Source: Chryseosolibacter sp039917935
GTDB lineage: Bacteria; Bacteroidota; Bacteroidia; Cytophagales; Cyclobacteriaceae
Direction: 5' to 3'
NCBI GenBank assembly: GCA_039917935.1
Contig: JBDSIM010000065.1
Span: forward strand, 1 to 50,654
Length of the DNA: 50,654 nucleotides
Of this stretch, positions 35,621-44,877 are shown piece after piece; position 1 is the first letter of the stretch; each line of letters begins with the position of its first letter. The notes below the pieces were generated by a model. The model was not told where the DNA came from. It ran no database searches and saw only the letters and a program-made list of their open reading frames with translations. The position numbers and the translations under genes are program-made.

Positions 35621-35880
35621 GTTGATATGTGGATAAATAATCATTCCCTTATGGTGTGTATCAAGTGTTTATTAAATGTAATTATCAAAGGCATCTGTAT
35701 CAATCGTTTAAGATCTTATCAACAATAATTTCTGATGTGCACAATGTTGATGTGTACAAAAGCGGTTGTGGATGGTTGTTGGTAACTCCTGAACTATGCA
35801 CAATTATATTGAACCCTTGTAAGGGTAAACGTTTTATTGCCTGATTAGATTCTACAAATTTATTTATCAACAACTTCTCA
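35571..35880. other. oriC: Candidate replication origin (DnaA-box cluster and AT-rich tract)
   Basis: An almost pure A/T tract (35571-35620, with repeated TATATA) could be the unwinding element. A perfect DnaA box TGTGGATAA is at 35628-35636. Boxes with one mismatch to TTATNCACA are at 35716-35724 (TTATCAACA), 35794-35802 (CTATGCACA) and 35864-35872 (TTATCAACA). TGTGGATGG at 35767-35775 has two mismatches. mnmG is about 2.6 kb away and parS-like sites follow. Gene orientation does not switch here as expected at an origin, so this stays a hypothesis. Confidence 0.45.
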
Positions 35881-37581
35881 ATAGGTTATAAACATCTCTC
35901 CTGCACCGATGTCCCAGTTTGCTTTAACCCCTTTGATGATCGTTGAGCCGTCGGCACTTCGGAAGTATATTATTTTTTCAGCTTCCTTTTTACTGAAATA
36001 GTTTCCGGGATCCCACCTTCCATTTTGATTGGTATCAATAATTAGCCGGATTTGGTATTCACCTGGCAGGATATCTTCAAATCTTAACTTGGGTTTATTT
36101 TTTTCTACCCGCACTATTTTAAAGGCGTTGTCTAACAGCTCGACCAGGTAAAATTTTTCCTTGGTTTTAATTTCGATGTTTAGTATCGATAAATCTGCTT
36201 CTTTCAACGGTTTTATGGTTTCAGTAATTTTTTGTGAACTGTCATTTTCAATACTGATAAAGGCACTTTGACCTAGATAGAATTGGTTTAATGGTGGTTT
36301 GTTCGGTTTTGCTTTCGGGTCTGGTGGTTTTGGTGTATTGGTTGGGGTGCTCCCTTGGGTTATTTCTGTTGTGGCAAACAGGTTTTTATCTACCTTTTTG
36401 CTGATGATAATCTTTCGGGAAAGGGGTTCGTAAGTGAGATCTTTCGCTCCGAAGGAGATTTTTTGCAGGGAATCGATTTGGAAATAGATACTGTCGAAAT
36501 TTATTTCTTTCAATGGTTTATTTAAGATAACGGTGGCACTGAGCTGCCCTTTTTCTGAAATGATCGATGAGGAGGCCAGACTGAGATCAAATTTTTCCGG
36601 GGTCACTTCGCGGGTTAAGAATTTTGCGTATAGCGTTGTATCAACTTTGTTATCAATGCTATCCGATGCTACAAGGCGGATCTGTAGGCTGTCCTGATCA
36701 AAAGTTTTATATACACGGATGTTAGCATTGTCTTCTCCGAATGTATAGCTGAGATCTGACGAATCGGGGGTTGAGACTTCAAAAGTCCGGAGATTTTTTG
36801 CCATTCGAATATTATAATAAGTGTTGTATGGTCGGGCGCTGGTCATTTTCAGAGGCCGGGCATCCAGTCTTATTAATCCTACCTGTACGTCCTTCAAATT
36901 CTCAATCAGATATAGATTTTCCTGGATGAAGCCATAGGCCTCTGTTCTCGAATCAACTATGAGGTTTCTGTTTTTGTCATCAAAGCCATAGGTGAAATAG
37001 TTGGATGGTTTTAAATGACTGATTTTGAATTTGCCCTTTTTGTCGGTTTTGGTGAAAAAGACGGCCGGATGTTTCAGGATACTAAATGTGTCGTTTTCAC
37101 CATGCAGAGCAACCGTAGCTTCGGCGATTACTTTTCCTTTCAAAAGGTCAAAAACGCTCCCCTCGATGGAAAGGGAGTCAATATAATTTCCGGTGCTAAA
37201 TGCGACCTGGAGGTTTTTGACCGGATTCTTTTCTGTAATATCCTGAACGGACTCTCTGAAATTAAATGTGTACGTGGTGCTGTCTTGCAGTGCTTGTTCA
37301 AAAGAGATCGAAACCGTATTGTTTCTCGCTTTTATTTCATATTCTTTTCCTATTGCGGGAGTAATAATAAGTTGTTCTTTCGGTGTGTTAAGAATGATGT
37401 CTTCGGAAAAAAGCAGCGCCAGTTCTTTCCCTTTAAAATTGATGGCTTCGTCGGGAGGAAATGCTGTTTTAAGAACCGGTGGTATGGTATCCTTTGGTCC
37501 ACCCGTCGGGGAACTTTGTCGCGCACACGAGGTGAGAAAAAGCAGGCAGATGAACCAGTGAAGATTTTTATTCCAAATCAT
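35878..37581 (-). CDS. Ig-like domain lipoprotein (Bacteroidota conserved)
   Basis: This 567-residue lipoprotein has lipobox TSC (Cys at about 19), followed by ARQSSPTGGPKDTIPPVLK. An Ig-like Big_5 domain follows: FPPDEAINFKGKELALLFSEDIIL and ITPAIGKEYEIKARNNTVSISFEQALQDSTTYTFNF. After it come beta-rich segments, a carboxypeptidase-like repeat (TKTDKKGKFKISHLKPSNYFTYGFDDKNRN) and a second such segment near the end (ILPGEYQIRLIIDTNQNGRWDPGNY). The Pro-rich linker NTPKPPDPKAKPNKPP sits between domains. It is a surface or periplasmic protein of unknown role. It overlaps the upstream methyltransferase gene by 4 nt. Confidence 0.88.
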   Translation of the reverse strand: MIWNKNLHWFICLLFLTSCARQSSPTGGPKDTIPPVLKTAFPPDEAINFKGKELALLFSEDIILNTPKEQLIITPAIGKEYEIKARNNTVSISFEQALQDSTTYTFNFRESVQDITEKNPVKNLQVAFSTGNYIDSLSIEGSVFDLLKGKVIAEATVALHGENDTFSILKHPAVFFTKTDKKGKFKISHLKPSNYFTYGFDDKNRNLIVDSRTEAYGFIQENLYLIENLKDVQVGLIRLDARPLKMTSARPYNTYYNIRMAKNLRTFEVSTPDSSDLSYTFGEDNANIRVYKTFDQDSLQIRLVASDSIDNKVDTTLYAKFLTREVTPEKFDLSLASSSIISEKGQLSATVILNKPLKEINFDSIYFQIDSLQKISFGAKDLTYEPLSRKIIISKKVDKNLFATTEITQGSTPTNTPKPPDPKAKPNKPPLNQFYLGQSAFISIENDSSQKITETIKPLKEADLSILNIEIKTKEKFYLVELLDNAFKIVRVEKNKPKLRFEDILPGEYQIRLIIDTNQNGRWDPGNYFSKKEAEKIIYFRSADGSTIIKGVKANWDIGAGEMFITY

Positions 37582-38468
37582 TTTCGGGCTATATAAATCA
37601 GACTGGAAAATTCATTTGTCGTTCTTGCATGGCGGTTGGATTGCCAACCCTGCGCGATGGCCTTTACTATGCCGGATACGTTCGTATTTCCCCTTTTATA
37701 TTTTTCGCTTAACAAACTCACATAGTACGCATCCAGTTTCATCGGTAAAATCGTGGTTAACTTTAGTTTATGTCTGGCAAGAAGTAATTCCATGGTGTTT
37801 TTTGTGAAATGCCATAAGTGCCGGGGCACATCGTATGCCGCCCAATTTGCGTGGTAATTTTTGGCTTCTAAGCTGTGCAGGTTAGGTACGGCAATAAACA
37901 TTGTGCCGTTTTCTGCCAGCGCCGCTTTCAATTGGTGCAAAGTTTCATTTAATGCGGATACGTGCTCAAGAACGTGCCATAAAGTAATGGATGTGAATTT
38001 ATTATTTATCGCTTCGATATGAGAAGCTATCGTTGCTCCCGTGTTTGCCACGGCTTGTGTCCTGGCAATTTCGGAGGGTTCCACCCCTGATATTTGCAAA
38101 CCCTTTCTTTTACATTCCTTAAGGAAATCGCCTGTGCCGCAACCAAAATCCAGTAAATTTATTTTACTGGTTTCGGGCTCACTATATGCACGCACCAGAT
38201 TGTATTTCCAGCTTAAGGTAAATCTTCTGCTTAATCTGTATACCAGATCCAGTAAACTTTTTGAGTTATTGGAGTGTGAAATGTAGGCTTCTGATAAATA
38301 GTAGTTTCCTAAATGCTCGTCATCCGGCCGGGGACTTGTCATTACAAATCCGCAACCAGTGCATTTTATCAATTGAAAAGTTTCATGTGAAACAGTGTGG
38401 TCTGCAGTGGATAGAAAATTCTCGAGGACCTTTATCTGACAGAGAGGACATTCCGTGACATGAACCAT
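37578..38468 (-). CDS. Class I SAM-dependent methyltransferase with N-terminal Cys motif
   Basis: The protein has 296 residues. The N-terminus has two CxxC-like pairs (ECPLCQIKV and KCTGCGFV), likely a zinc site. The methyltransferase core has motif I LLDFGCGTGDFL, then GVEPSE, and WHVLEHV in the active region. Such proteins often methylate sugars or small molecules in envelope pathways. The target is unknown. The gene directly abuts mnmG (38469) and overlaps the next lipoprotein gene, so it is translated in the mnmG operon. Confidence 0.88.
   Translation of the reverse strand: MVHVTECPLCQIKVLENFLSTADHTVSHETFQLIKCTGCGFVMTSPRPDDEHLGNYYLSEAYISHSNNSKSLLDLVYRLSRRFTLSWKYNLVRAYSEPETSKINLLDFGCGTGDFLKECKRKGLQISGVEPSEIARTQAVANTGATIASHIEAINNKFTSITLWHVLEHVSALNETLHQLKAALAENGTMFIAVPNLHSLEAKNYHANWAAYDVPRHLWHFTKNTMELLLARHKLKLTTILPMKLDAYYVSLLSEKYKRGNTNVSGIVKAIAQGWQSNRHARTTNEFSSLIYIARK
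38379..38394. promoter_or_regulatory. parS-like palindrome (14 of 16)
   Basis: A near-palindrome AGTTTCATGTGAAACA within the methyltransferase gene differs from TGTTTCACGTGAAACA at two positions. It is weaker than the two sites by mnmG, but it lies in the same region. ParB binding is inferred only. Confidence 0.35.
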
Positions 38469-40331
38469 TTATTTCCCTAGGTAAATGGTTAACACAGAGA
38501 TGTCAGAGGGAGAGACGCCGCTGATTCTGGATGCCTGCCCAATAGTTTCCGGTTTTATTTTTCTCAGTTTTTCACGTGCCTCTGAGGATAACGCTTTGAC
38601 TCTTTCATAATCGAAATCCGGTTTTATTTTAAAATCTTCCAGGCCTTCTATTTTCTGTGCTAACTTTTGTTCCCGGTCTATATAGCTCTCGTATTTGATA
38701 AAAATCTCGACCTGTTCCTGAATTTCCGTTGTGTATTTATTTAAAAGAATCTTCAGGTTTTCGTCTATCACTTTTAATTGTTCAATGCCTATATGAGGAC
38801 GTCGCAAAAGATTAATCACCGGGATTTTTTCCTTGATGGTAGCTGTATTTAGATTTGATAGATCTTCGTTTACTACTTCCGGTTCTACTTTTATTTTCCG
38901 GAGTTCTTGCAACAGCGAACTAATATCGCTTTTCTTATCAAGAAGATTTCTCATCCTTTCATCACTGGCTAGTCCTAGTTTGTGACCGAGTTCTGTCAGG
39001 CGCAGATCTGCGTTATCTTGCCTGAGCAGTATCCGATACTCGGCTCTTGACGTAAACATTCGATAGGGTTCCTGTGTCCCTTTATTCACGAGATCATCTA
39101 TCAAAACTCCGATGTAGGCCTCCGATCTTTTCAGGATGAAGGGCTCCAAATGGTGGACTTTATTATGGGCGTTTATACCTGCCATCAAGCCCTGGCAGGC
39201 TGCTTCCTCATATCCAGTAGTGCCGTTGATTTGACCTGCAAAATACAGACTGTCAATGGTTTGCGTCTCTAAGCTCGTGTTAAGCTGCGTCGGTGGAAAG
39301 TAGTCGTACTCAATTGCGTAGCCAGGCCTAAACATCCGAACGTTTTCGAAACCTGGTATCTTGGTTAGCGCTTTATATTGTACGTCTTCCGGTAGGGAGG
39401 TAGAAAATCCATTAACATATATCTCTACGGTATTCCAACCCTCAGGCTCTACAAAAATCTGATGCCGTTCCCGATCTGCAAATCGATTTATTTTATCCTC
39501 TATCGATGGGCAATATCTTGGCCCCAATCCCTTGATTCTACCTTGAAACATCGGAGATCGGTCAAAACCTTTTTCCAACTCTTTATGGACGGTGTCATTG
39601 GTGTAGGTTATCCAACAACTAACCTGATTTTTCAACGCCTCTGTATCGGAGAAGGAAAATTTCGATGGGTTTACGTCCCCTCGCTGTTCTTCCATCTTTG
39701 CGTAATCCAAACTTCGGCCGTCGACCCGTGGAGGTGTCCCGGTTTTCATTCGTCCTGATTCGAAACCCAGAGAAACGAGTTGTTCAGTTAAGCCTGTTGC
39801 CGCTTTTTCTGCAGTTCTTCCACCGCCGAAGTTTTTAGTGCCGATATGTATTTTACCATTCAGAAAAGTGCCATTGGTAAGAATCACTGCTTTCGCGAGA
39901 ATTTCCAACCCCAAGCTGGTTTTCACCCCAACAGCTTTTCCATCCTTGACGATGATCTCACTCACCATTTCCTGCCAGAAATCCACATTTGGGGTTCTTT
40001 CCAGCGCCAACCGCCATTCTTCGGAGAATTTCATTCTGTCGTTTTGGGTCCGGGTGCTCCACATAGCTGGGCCCTTGGATTGATTCAACATTCGAAATTG
40101 AATCATTGATTTGTCGGAGACAATTCCAGACAGCCCTCCCAGGGCGTCTATCTCTCTCACAATTTGTCCTTTTGCCACGCCTCCCATCGCGGGATTGCAA
40201 GACATTTGTGCAATTGTGTTCATATTCATGGTAACCAAGAGAACCTTGGATCCCATGTTAGCCGCAGCAGAAGCCGCTTCACACCCTGCGTGCCCTGCAC
40301 CGACAACAATTACATCATACAATGGAAACAT
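38469..40331 (-). CDS. mnmG: tRNA uridine 5-carboxymethylaminomethyl modification enzyme
   Basis: This 620-residue FAD protein of the usual length works with MnmE to modify the wobble uridine of certain tRNAs. Landmarks are the FAD-binding VIVVGAGHAGCEAASAAANMG and then CNPAMGGVAKGQIVREIDALGG. GGRTAEKA and SGRMKTGTPPRVD follow, with the later FAGQINGTTGYEEAACQG and the helical C-terminal region FDYERVKALSSEAREKLRKI. The organisation with the methyltransferase and Ig-like lipoprotein downstream suggests an operon. mnmG is often found beside the chromosome origin. No MnmE gene is in the window. Confidence 0.97.
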   Translation of the reverse strand: MFPLYDVIVVGAGHAGCEAASAAANMGSKVLLVTMNMNTIAQMSCNPAMGGVAKGQIVREIDALGGLSGIVSDKSMIQFRMLNQSKGPAMWSTRTQNDRMKFSEEWRLALERTPNVDFWQEMVSEIIVKDGKAVGVKTSLGLEILAKAVILTNGTFLNGKIHIGTKNFGGGRTAEKAATGLTEQLVSLGFESGRMKTGTPPRVDGRSLDYAKMEEQRGDVNPSKFSFSDTEALKNQVSCWITYTNDTVHKELEKGFDRSPMFQGRIKGLGPRYCPSIEDKINRFADRERHQIFVEPEGWNTVEIYVNGFSTSLPEDVQYKALTKIPGFENVRMFRPGYAIEYDYFPPTQLNTSLETQTIDSLYFAGQINGTTGYEEAACQGLMAGINAHNKVHHLEPFILKRSEAYIGVLIDDLVNKGTQEPYRMFTSRAEYRILLRQDNADLRLTELGHKLGLASDERMRNLLDKKSDISSLLQELRKIKVEPEVVNEDLSNLNTATIKEKIPVINLLRRPHIGIEQLKVIDENLKILLNKYTTEIQEQVEIFIKYESYIDREQKLAQKIEGLEDFKIKPDFDYERVKALSSEAREKLRKIKPETIGQASRISGVSPSDISVLTIYLGK

Positions 40332-40359
40332 ATTCTAATACCTCCCGCTCTTACATTAA

Positions 40360-40375
40360 AGTTCCACGTGGAACC
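40360..40375. promoter_or_regulatory. parS-like palindrome upstream of mnmG
   Basis: A perfect 14-bp palindrome GTTCCACGTGGAAC (40361-40374) sits in the gap between ybeY and mnmG. It matches the parS core with symmetric C/G at the fifth and twelfth positions, as seen in some known sites. It may serve ParB loading or, less likely, regulate mnmG. Confidence 0.5.
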
Positions 40376-40410
40376 CAGATAATATCACAACTCTTCGACT
40401 ACTCCACAGT

Positions 40411-40426
40411 GGTTTCACGTGGAACT
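40411..40426. promoter_or_regulatory. parS-like site overlapping the ybeY stop codon
   Basis: Read on the minus strand, AGTTCCACGTGAAACC contains the 14-bp core GTTCCACGTGAAAC of a classical parS variant. The TGA within it is the ybeY stop codon. Two such sites 50 bp apart next to mnmG support a ParB-loading region. Confidence 0.55.
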
Positions 40427-40849
40427 ATTCTTACGCAAAGATAAGTAAGCATCTTCTTTAATTCGCATCTGAGCTTTTTCCGCGGATGTTTTATCTGAAT
40501 AACCTGAAAGGTGTAAAACACCGTGAATCAAAACTCTGTGGACCTCCTCATCAAAATTGACTTTTAATGATAGGGCATTATCCTTCACCCGATCTATGCT
40601 TATAAATACATCACCTTCAATAACCTCTTTTTCTGAACTATTATCAAAAGTGATAATATCAGTCAGTACAGCATGGTTAAGGTATTGTTGGTTAATTTCA
40701 AGCAGATACTGATCTGAACAGAAGATATAGTTCAGGTTGACAAGGCTTTTATTTTCCTTTTTGATAACGGCTTTGATCCATTGTGACGTTTTTCTTTTTT
40801 CAGCGAGATTAAAATGAATGTCCTGATTAAAGAAATTGATACTTGCCAT
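40415..40849 (-). CDS. ybeY: Endoribonuclease YbeY
   Basis: This 144-residue protein acts in 16S rRNA 3'-end maturation and rRNA quality control. The UPF0054 landmarks are LNYIFCSDQYLLEINQQYL, ITFDNSSEKEVIEGDVFIS and the metal site HRVLIHGVLHLSGYSDKT. In the common form the site ends GYDH, supplying a third His. Here it reads GYSDKT, as in other Bacteroidota members I recall, so an Asp may be the third ligand. Its start overlaps the stop of the upstream anti-sigma-type ATPase gene. A parS-like site overlaps its own stop. Confidence 0.93.
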   Translation of the reverse strand: MASINFFNQDIHFNLAEKRKTSQWIKAVIKKENKSLVNLNYIFCSDQYLLEINQQYLNHAVLTDIITFDNSSEKEVIEGDVFISIDRVKDNALSLKVNFDEEVHRVLIHGVLHLSGYSDKTSAEKAQMRIKEDAYLSLRKNSST

Positions 40850-41253
40850 CAGGCATTCATATAGAAGCTCAATTCTACGATCCGGCCATTATCCTTAAAT
40901 TCAACTTCATCAGATAGATGCTTCATGAGGAAAATACCCCTTCCACCAGGTTTCTCAAGATTCTCCGGTGAGGTAGGGTCAGGAAGGGTCTCATAATTAA
41001 ATCCTTTTCCTTCATCCTTTACGATGAATTTCAGCAGGCTATCGTCGAGGAACAGACTGAGATATACATTTTTGCTCTTATTGCTGTTGTTGCCATGTTT
41101 GATAGCGTTGTTCACAGCTTCCGTTACCGCGATCATGATGTTTCCATAGATGTCATCCTCCAGCTCGAACCGCTCCTTAGCATTGTCAATGAAGCTTTCA
41201 ATCATTCGAATGTTTTCCAACAACGAGGGAACCTGGATACTAATCGTATTCAT
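40849..41253 (-). CDS. RsbW-type serine kinase/ATP-binding protein
   Basis: This 134-residue GHKL ATPase of the anti-sigma type contains the N-box IMIAVTEAVNNAIKHGN, the G1 box KDEGKGFNYE and the lid GGRGIFLMKHL. Such proteins phosphorylate an anti-anti-sigma factor (STAS) or hold a sigma factor. No STAS or sigma gene lies beside it, so its partner must be elsewhere. It overlaps ybeY by one base at the stop/start junction and is 16 nt downstream of the DUF4175 gene. Confidence 0.88.
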   Translation of the reverse strand: MNTISIQVPSLLENIRMIESFIDNAKERFELEDDIYGNIMIAVTEAVNNAIKHGNNSNKSKNVYLSLFLDDSLLKFIVKDEGKGFNYETLPDPTSPENLEKPGGRGIFLMKHLSDEVEFKDNGRIVELSFYMNA

Positions 41254-41269
41254 GAATGCACTTATTGGT

Positions 41270-44200
41270 TTATCGGTTACCCATTCTTTTAAAGTACTCA
41301 GTAACTTCCTTCTTGTAGTAAGGATATAACTTAGGAGGAACTGTTTTCAACAATTCTACCTCTTTTTCCTTTAGACGCAAATATTCTTCAAAAGCACTGG
41401 GAATTTCTTTTTCATAATCCTTTGCAGTTTCCCCTTTTCGCTCATCATCCATATCCTGTTCCCGCATTGACCTTTCAGCATCAAGTAACCTTGTCATGAT
41501 CTCTTTTTGCCGTTTTACTAATTGATCTGTTAATTGCTTATTCACCAGATCCATTTCAGTTTGCTCCATTTTTCCTGGAAGATCTCCGCCAGGCATCTGG
41601 CCCTTATCCTTCATTTTTTCCTGCATCTCCTGAAGTGCCCTTCTAATTCTCTCCTGTTCAGCAGCCATTTCAGCAAGCTCTTCAGATAATTGACGTCCTG
41701 ATTTTCTGCCATTTTTTAGCTCCTCGATTTTCTTATTCAACTGTTGCTGCATTTGACTCAGACTCGGCTTCTGACCCTGTTTAGATTTTTTCATGGAGGG
41801 TTGAGCATTCGCCATCATTTGCATCATCATATCAAAATGATCATCTAACATTAAAGCAAGGTTATTAATGGAAGTCATCGTCATTTGCATCTCACTGGAA
41901 GCTTGAGGCCTTCGACGCTCTTTGTTCGAATCAATAACTTTTTCAAGATGACTGTTTAACTCATTAATCTCTTTTGTGATAAAAGACCCCATCATTGGAT
42001 CCTTTTTGCCAAGGGCTAACAAGCTGTCTTCCAATACTTTAGCATCATCTTTTAGCTTTAATTGCAACTGGGCCAGAGCATTGAAGCGCGGGTCATTTTG
42101 TTGTAACTCGTTAAACTCTTTCATTAAACCCTCCTGGTCATAGGATAATTTAACAAGTCCATGAATAATTTGACGAAGTGATTCCAGATTCTGTGCCTCC
42201 ATTTCCATCATCATGGAATTCTGCATGCCCTCCATTTGCTGCTGCATCTCACCCATCTTTTGCAGCGCTTTCTTTTGGGGTTGTTTCGCTTTAGAAGGAC
42301 TTTCCTGTTCAAGCATCTCTTTGCTTTCGTTCTGCTGATCCTGAATTTCCTGTGTTTCCTCCGCAGGGGGAAGCTCATCATTCTTATCCAGCTCCTCTCC
42401 GAGTTTCTGAAGCTCTTTCAATTTTTCAGAAGTCTCTTTAAAAGCATCTTTTAACTTTTCCTGCTCTTTTGCCAGATCCTTGCTTTCGCTCGGCTTTTGG
42501 TCTGGAGTATCTCCTTCATTTTTTTTATTTTCTCCGTTTTCAGCGCCTTTCTTTTCCTCACTTTTGGACTGCTCGCTTTTATCTTTATTCTCAGCGTCGG
42601 ACTGATCGTTCTTCTCTTTGTCGTTTGTTTTAGAGTCGTCGCTCTCTTTTTTATCAGTATTCTTATCGCCCTTCTTATCCCCTTGTTTTTTTTCTTTCTC
42701 AGGATTTTGTTCTTTTTCTAAGGTTTCAGTTTTTGCCAAGACCTCTTTTTGTTTCTCAATTTGTTTTTTGAGGTCTTCAATTGCCTGATCAAGTTTGAAA
42801 TCATATTGTAATTGCTTGAAAAGCTCCAATGTTCTTTCCAATTCTTTTTCGAGATTGTTTGTATTCTGATTCATCTTATCCAGCAATTTCTGGATCTCAG
42901 AGATCTCTGCGTTTTCCTTTAATAGCTTCTGCAGCTCTTCAAATAGCTTTTTTGTTTCTTCATCAAGCAGTTCTTCCATGAGCTTTTGTATTTGCTCAGC
43001 TTTTTCCCTGATCCGCTCATCTTGCTCTGTGAAAGCTTCCTTCTTGTCTTCCAGAAGTTTATTCTGTTCTTTGAGCTGCTCAAGCAATTGGTCCAGACCT
43101 TGTTTTTGCTGAATAATATCTTCCAACATTTTTTTGTCCTGCCAATCAAGGTTTTGTTTTCCTTTTAATTTCTGATTGGCTTGCTCAATTTGGTCCTGCA
43201 GTTTATTGGCTTTCGTAACACTCTTATCAATCTGGCTCTCGGTGGTTTTTTGTGATTTGCTGATCTCTGCTATTAGATTATCGGCTGTCGGAACAAGAAA
43301 GGTATAAGTCGCCGAACGGGTAGACTTCCTTCCGTTCACACCATCGTTGTCCCACACCTGAAGATTGTATTCCAACTGATCGCCCGGCTGTAGTATCAAT
43401 GAATCAATTGACCAGTTATAAAAGAAGCTTTGTTGTAACTGGTTTTTGGTAATCGGAATTTTCACAGATTGGTTTAAAGTTTCCTTTTGGTTTTCATCGC
43501 GAATACGGAAGTTTAATGATAGTTGTGTTACGCCATAATCATCCCCGGCCGTACCCCCTAGTAAAACCCGCTCATATAGCACGGTATCTTTAAAGTTATT
43601 TACGCTGATCTGTGGGTATTGATCTTTGATGACATTAACCTGATAGGCAATACGCTCTTTGTTTTTACTCTTATCGTTTTCCAAACCTATCTCATATTGT
43701 TCCGGGTTAAGAAACTTTCTTGCAAACACAAAATACTGATTATCAGTCGATTCAAATGCGAATAGTTCTTTTTCTGAGGAGAATGCGATGGTGGCTTTCT
43801 CTGCGTGCGCCGTATTTAACTTCCATCTGATATTGGTACCCTCAGGAACTTCCAGATTCCCTGCATTGGTCAATTTTTCATTTCTCCGTTGAAGATATCG
43901 CGGATATTCAAGCTCTATATTAAACTTCGTCAGTTCCGGGCGGTTGATGAGCTCCAAGGAGTATTCATCTGAAAAAAACCCGGCCGCTTCAATTTGAAAT
44001 TCCAGGGGCTTTTGAACCCGCTCCAGGATATATTCGAATTTTCCTGGACCAGTCGGAATAAGCTTCAGTCTCTGGCTTTTGGAAACCAGGTAAGCGCTTT
44101 GAGGAACTGACGATCCATGTAAATCCACTTGAAAGGTGAAATTCTCATTATAGAAGGCCGTCAGGGATTCATTTTTAATGGTGAAGGTAAAGGGCGCTTC

Positions 44201-44770
44201 CGGTGAATAAGCCCGGTTAAAATGAACAATTCTGCCTGTGCTTTGAGTTAGAATGTTTTTATTGAAAAACAGAATCAGCAATACCAGCGCTACCGGGATT
44301 GCCAGATATTTTAAATGCCTGGTGTTTTCGCGGAGATCAATTACGGTATTGAAAGATAGCGGTTCGAATTCCTGAGATTTTTGCTGGACACTGGCAAAAG
44401 TTAAATCCGACGGATTTTGAGATGTTGACAGTTGAATAAGATTGACTAAGCGGTCTTTTACGTTCGGAATGGAGCTGCCAATCAGTCGTGCAGTTTGTTC
44501 CTCATTCAGACCACGTTTAGCGATCCACCATTGAAGCGGCTGATTCAAAAATCTTAGAATACAAAAGCCAGCAACAGCAAAGAAAGTGATAAAGATTGTT
44601 AGCCTCGCCCATTGGCTAAGCCAGAGATTGTGCTCAAGCACCGAGGCCGTTGCAAAATAACCAATCAGGATAGCTAATGTGAGAATCCCCCCTCTGATAA
44701 AAAGGTTAAGGTAATATTTCCGCTGAAAAGATTTTATCTTTTCATGAATGCGTTCTACTCCGGTGCTCAT
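41270..44770 (-). CDS. DUF4175-family membrane protein with long coiled-coil region
   Basis: This 1166-residue protein has two N-terminal membrane segments (about 24-46 and 56-76) and another near 155-175. An extracytoplasmic beta-rich region (about 190-490) follows, with GGTAGDDYGVTQLSLNFRIRDE. From about 500 onwards it is coiled coil, rich in Glu, Lys and Gln, with a very acidic/basic low-complexity block at about 685-755 (KKGDKNTDKKESDD). The C-terminal Met-rich segment (QQMEGMQNSMMMEMEAQ) and the SFITKEINELNSHLEK and GRQLSEELAEMAAEQERIR stretches are typical of DUF4175. The function is unknown. It is the largest gene in the window and upstream of the RsbW-type gene in the same operon. Confidence 0.88.
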   Translation of the reverse strand: MSTGVERIHEKIKSFQRKYYLNLFIRGGILTLAILIGYFATASVLEHNLWLSQWARLTIFITFFAVAGFCILRFLNQPLQWWIAKRGLNEEQTARLIGSSIPNVKDRLVNLIQLSTSQNPSDLTFASVQQKSQEFEPLSFNTVIDLRENTRHLKYLAIPVALVLLILFFNKNILTQSTGRIVHFNRAYSPEAPFTFTIKNESLTAFYNENFTFQVDLHGSSVPQSAYLVSKSQRLKLIPTGPGKFEYILERVQKPLEFQIEAAGFFSDEYSLELINRPELTKFNIELEYPRYLQRRNEKLTNAGNLEVPEGTNIRWKLNTAHAEKATIAFSSEKELFAFESTDNQYFVFARKFLNPEQYEIGLENDKSKNKERIAYQVNVIKDQYPQISVNNFKDTVLYERVLLGGTAGDDYGVTQLSLNFRIRDENQKETLNQSVKIPITKNQLQQSFFYNWSIDSLILQPGDQLEYNLQVWDNDGVNGRKSTRSATYTFLVPTADNLIAEISKSQKTTESQIDKSVTKANKLQDQIEQANQKLKGKQNLDWQDKKMLEDIIQQKQGLDQLLEQLKEQNKLLEDKKEAFTEQDERIREKAEQIQKLMEELLDEETKKLFEELQKLLKENAEISEIQKLLDKMNQNTNNLEKELERTLELFKQLQYDFKLDQAIEDLKKQIEKQKEVLAKTETLEKEQNPEKEKKQGDKKGDKNTDKKESDDSKTNDKEKNDQSDAENKDKSEQSKSEEKKGAENGENKKNEGDTPDQKPSESKDLAKEQEKLKDAFKETSEKLKELQKLGEELDKNDELPPAEETQEIQDQQNESKEMLEQESPSKAKQPQKKALQKMGEMQQQMEGMQNSMMMEMEAQNLESLRQIIHGLVKLSYDQEGLMKEFNELQQNDPRFNALAQLQLKLKDDAKVLEDSLLALGKKDPMMGSFITKEINELNSHLEKVIDSNKERRRPQASSEMQMTMTSINNLALMLDDHFDMMMQMMANAQPSMKKSKQGQKPSLSQMQQQLNKKIEELKNGRKSGRQLSEELAEMAAEQERIRRALQEMQEKMKDKGQMPGGDLPGKMEQTEMDLVNKQLTDQLVKRQKEIMTRLLDAERSMREQDMDDERKGETAKDYEKEIPSAFEEYLRLKEKEVELLKTVPPKLYPYYKKEVTEYFKRMGNR

Positions 44771-44877
44771 CGTCCAAACTGTTTAATTAGAAAACGCAAG
44801 TAATCCTATCAAAGTTGAGAAAGACCTAAGATAAGTTCATTTCATTTTTTAAACAAAAAATTTCAGTGAAAGGATCG

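Noticed and set aside
35656..35844. A 62-residue plus-strand frame in the AT-rich gap
   Set aside because: No protein-like features, and it covers the DnaA-box cluster.
37015..37596. A 193-residue plus-strand frame opposite the Ig-like lipoprotein
   Set aside because: The minus-strand gene is clearly real with a lipobox and domain motifs; the plus frame has no matching family.
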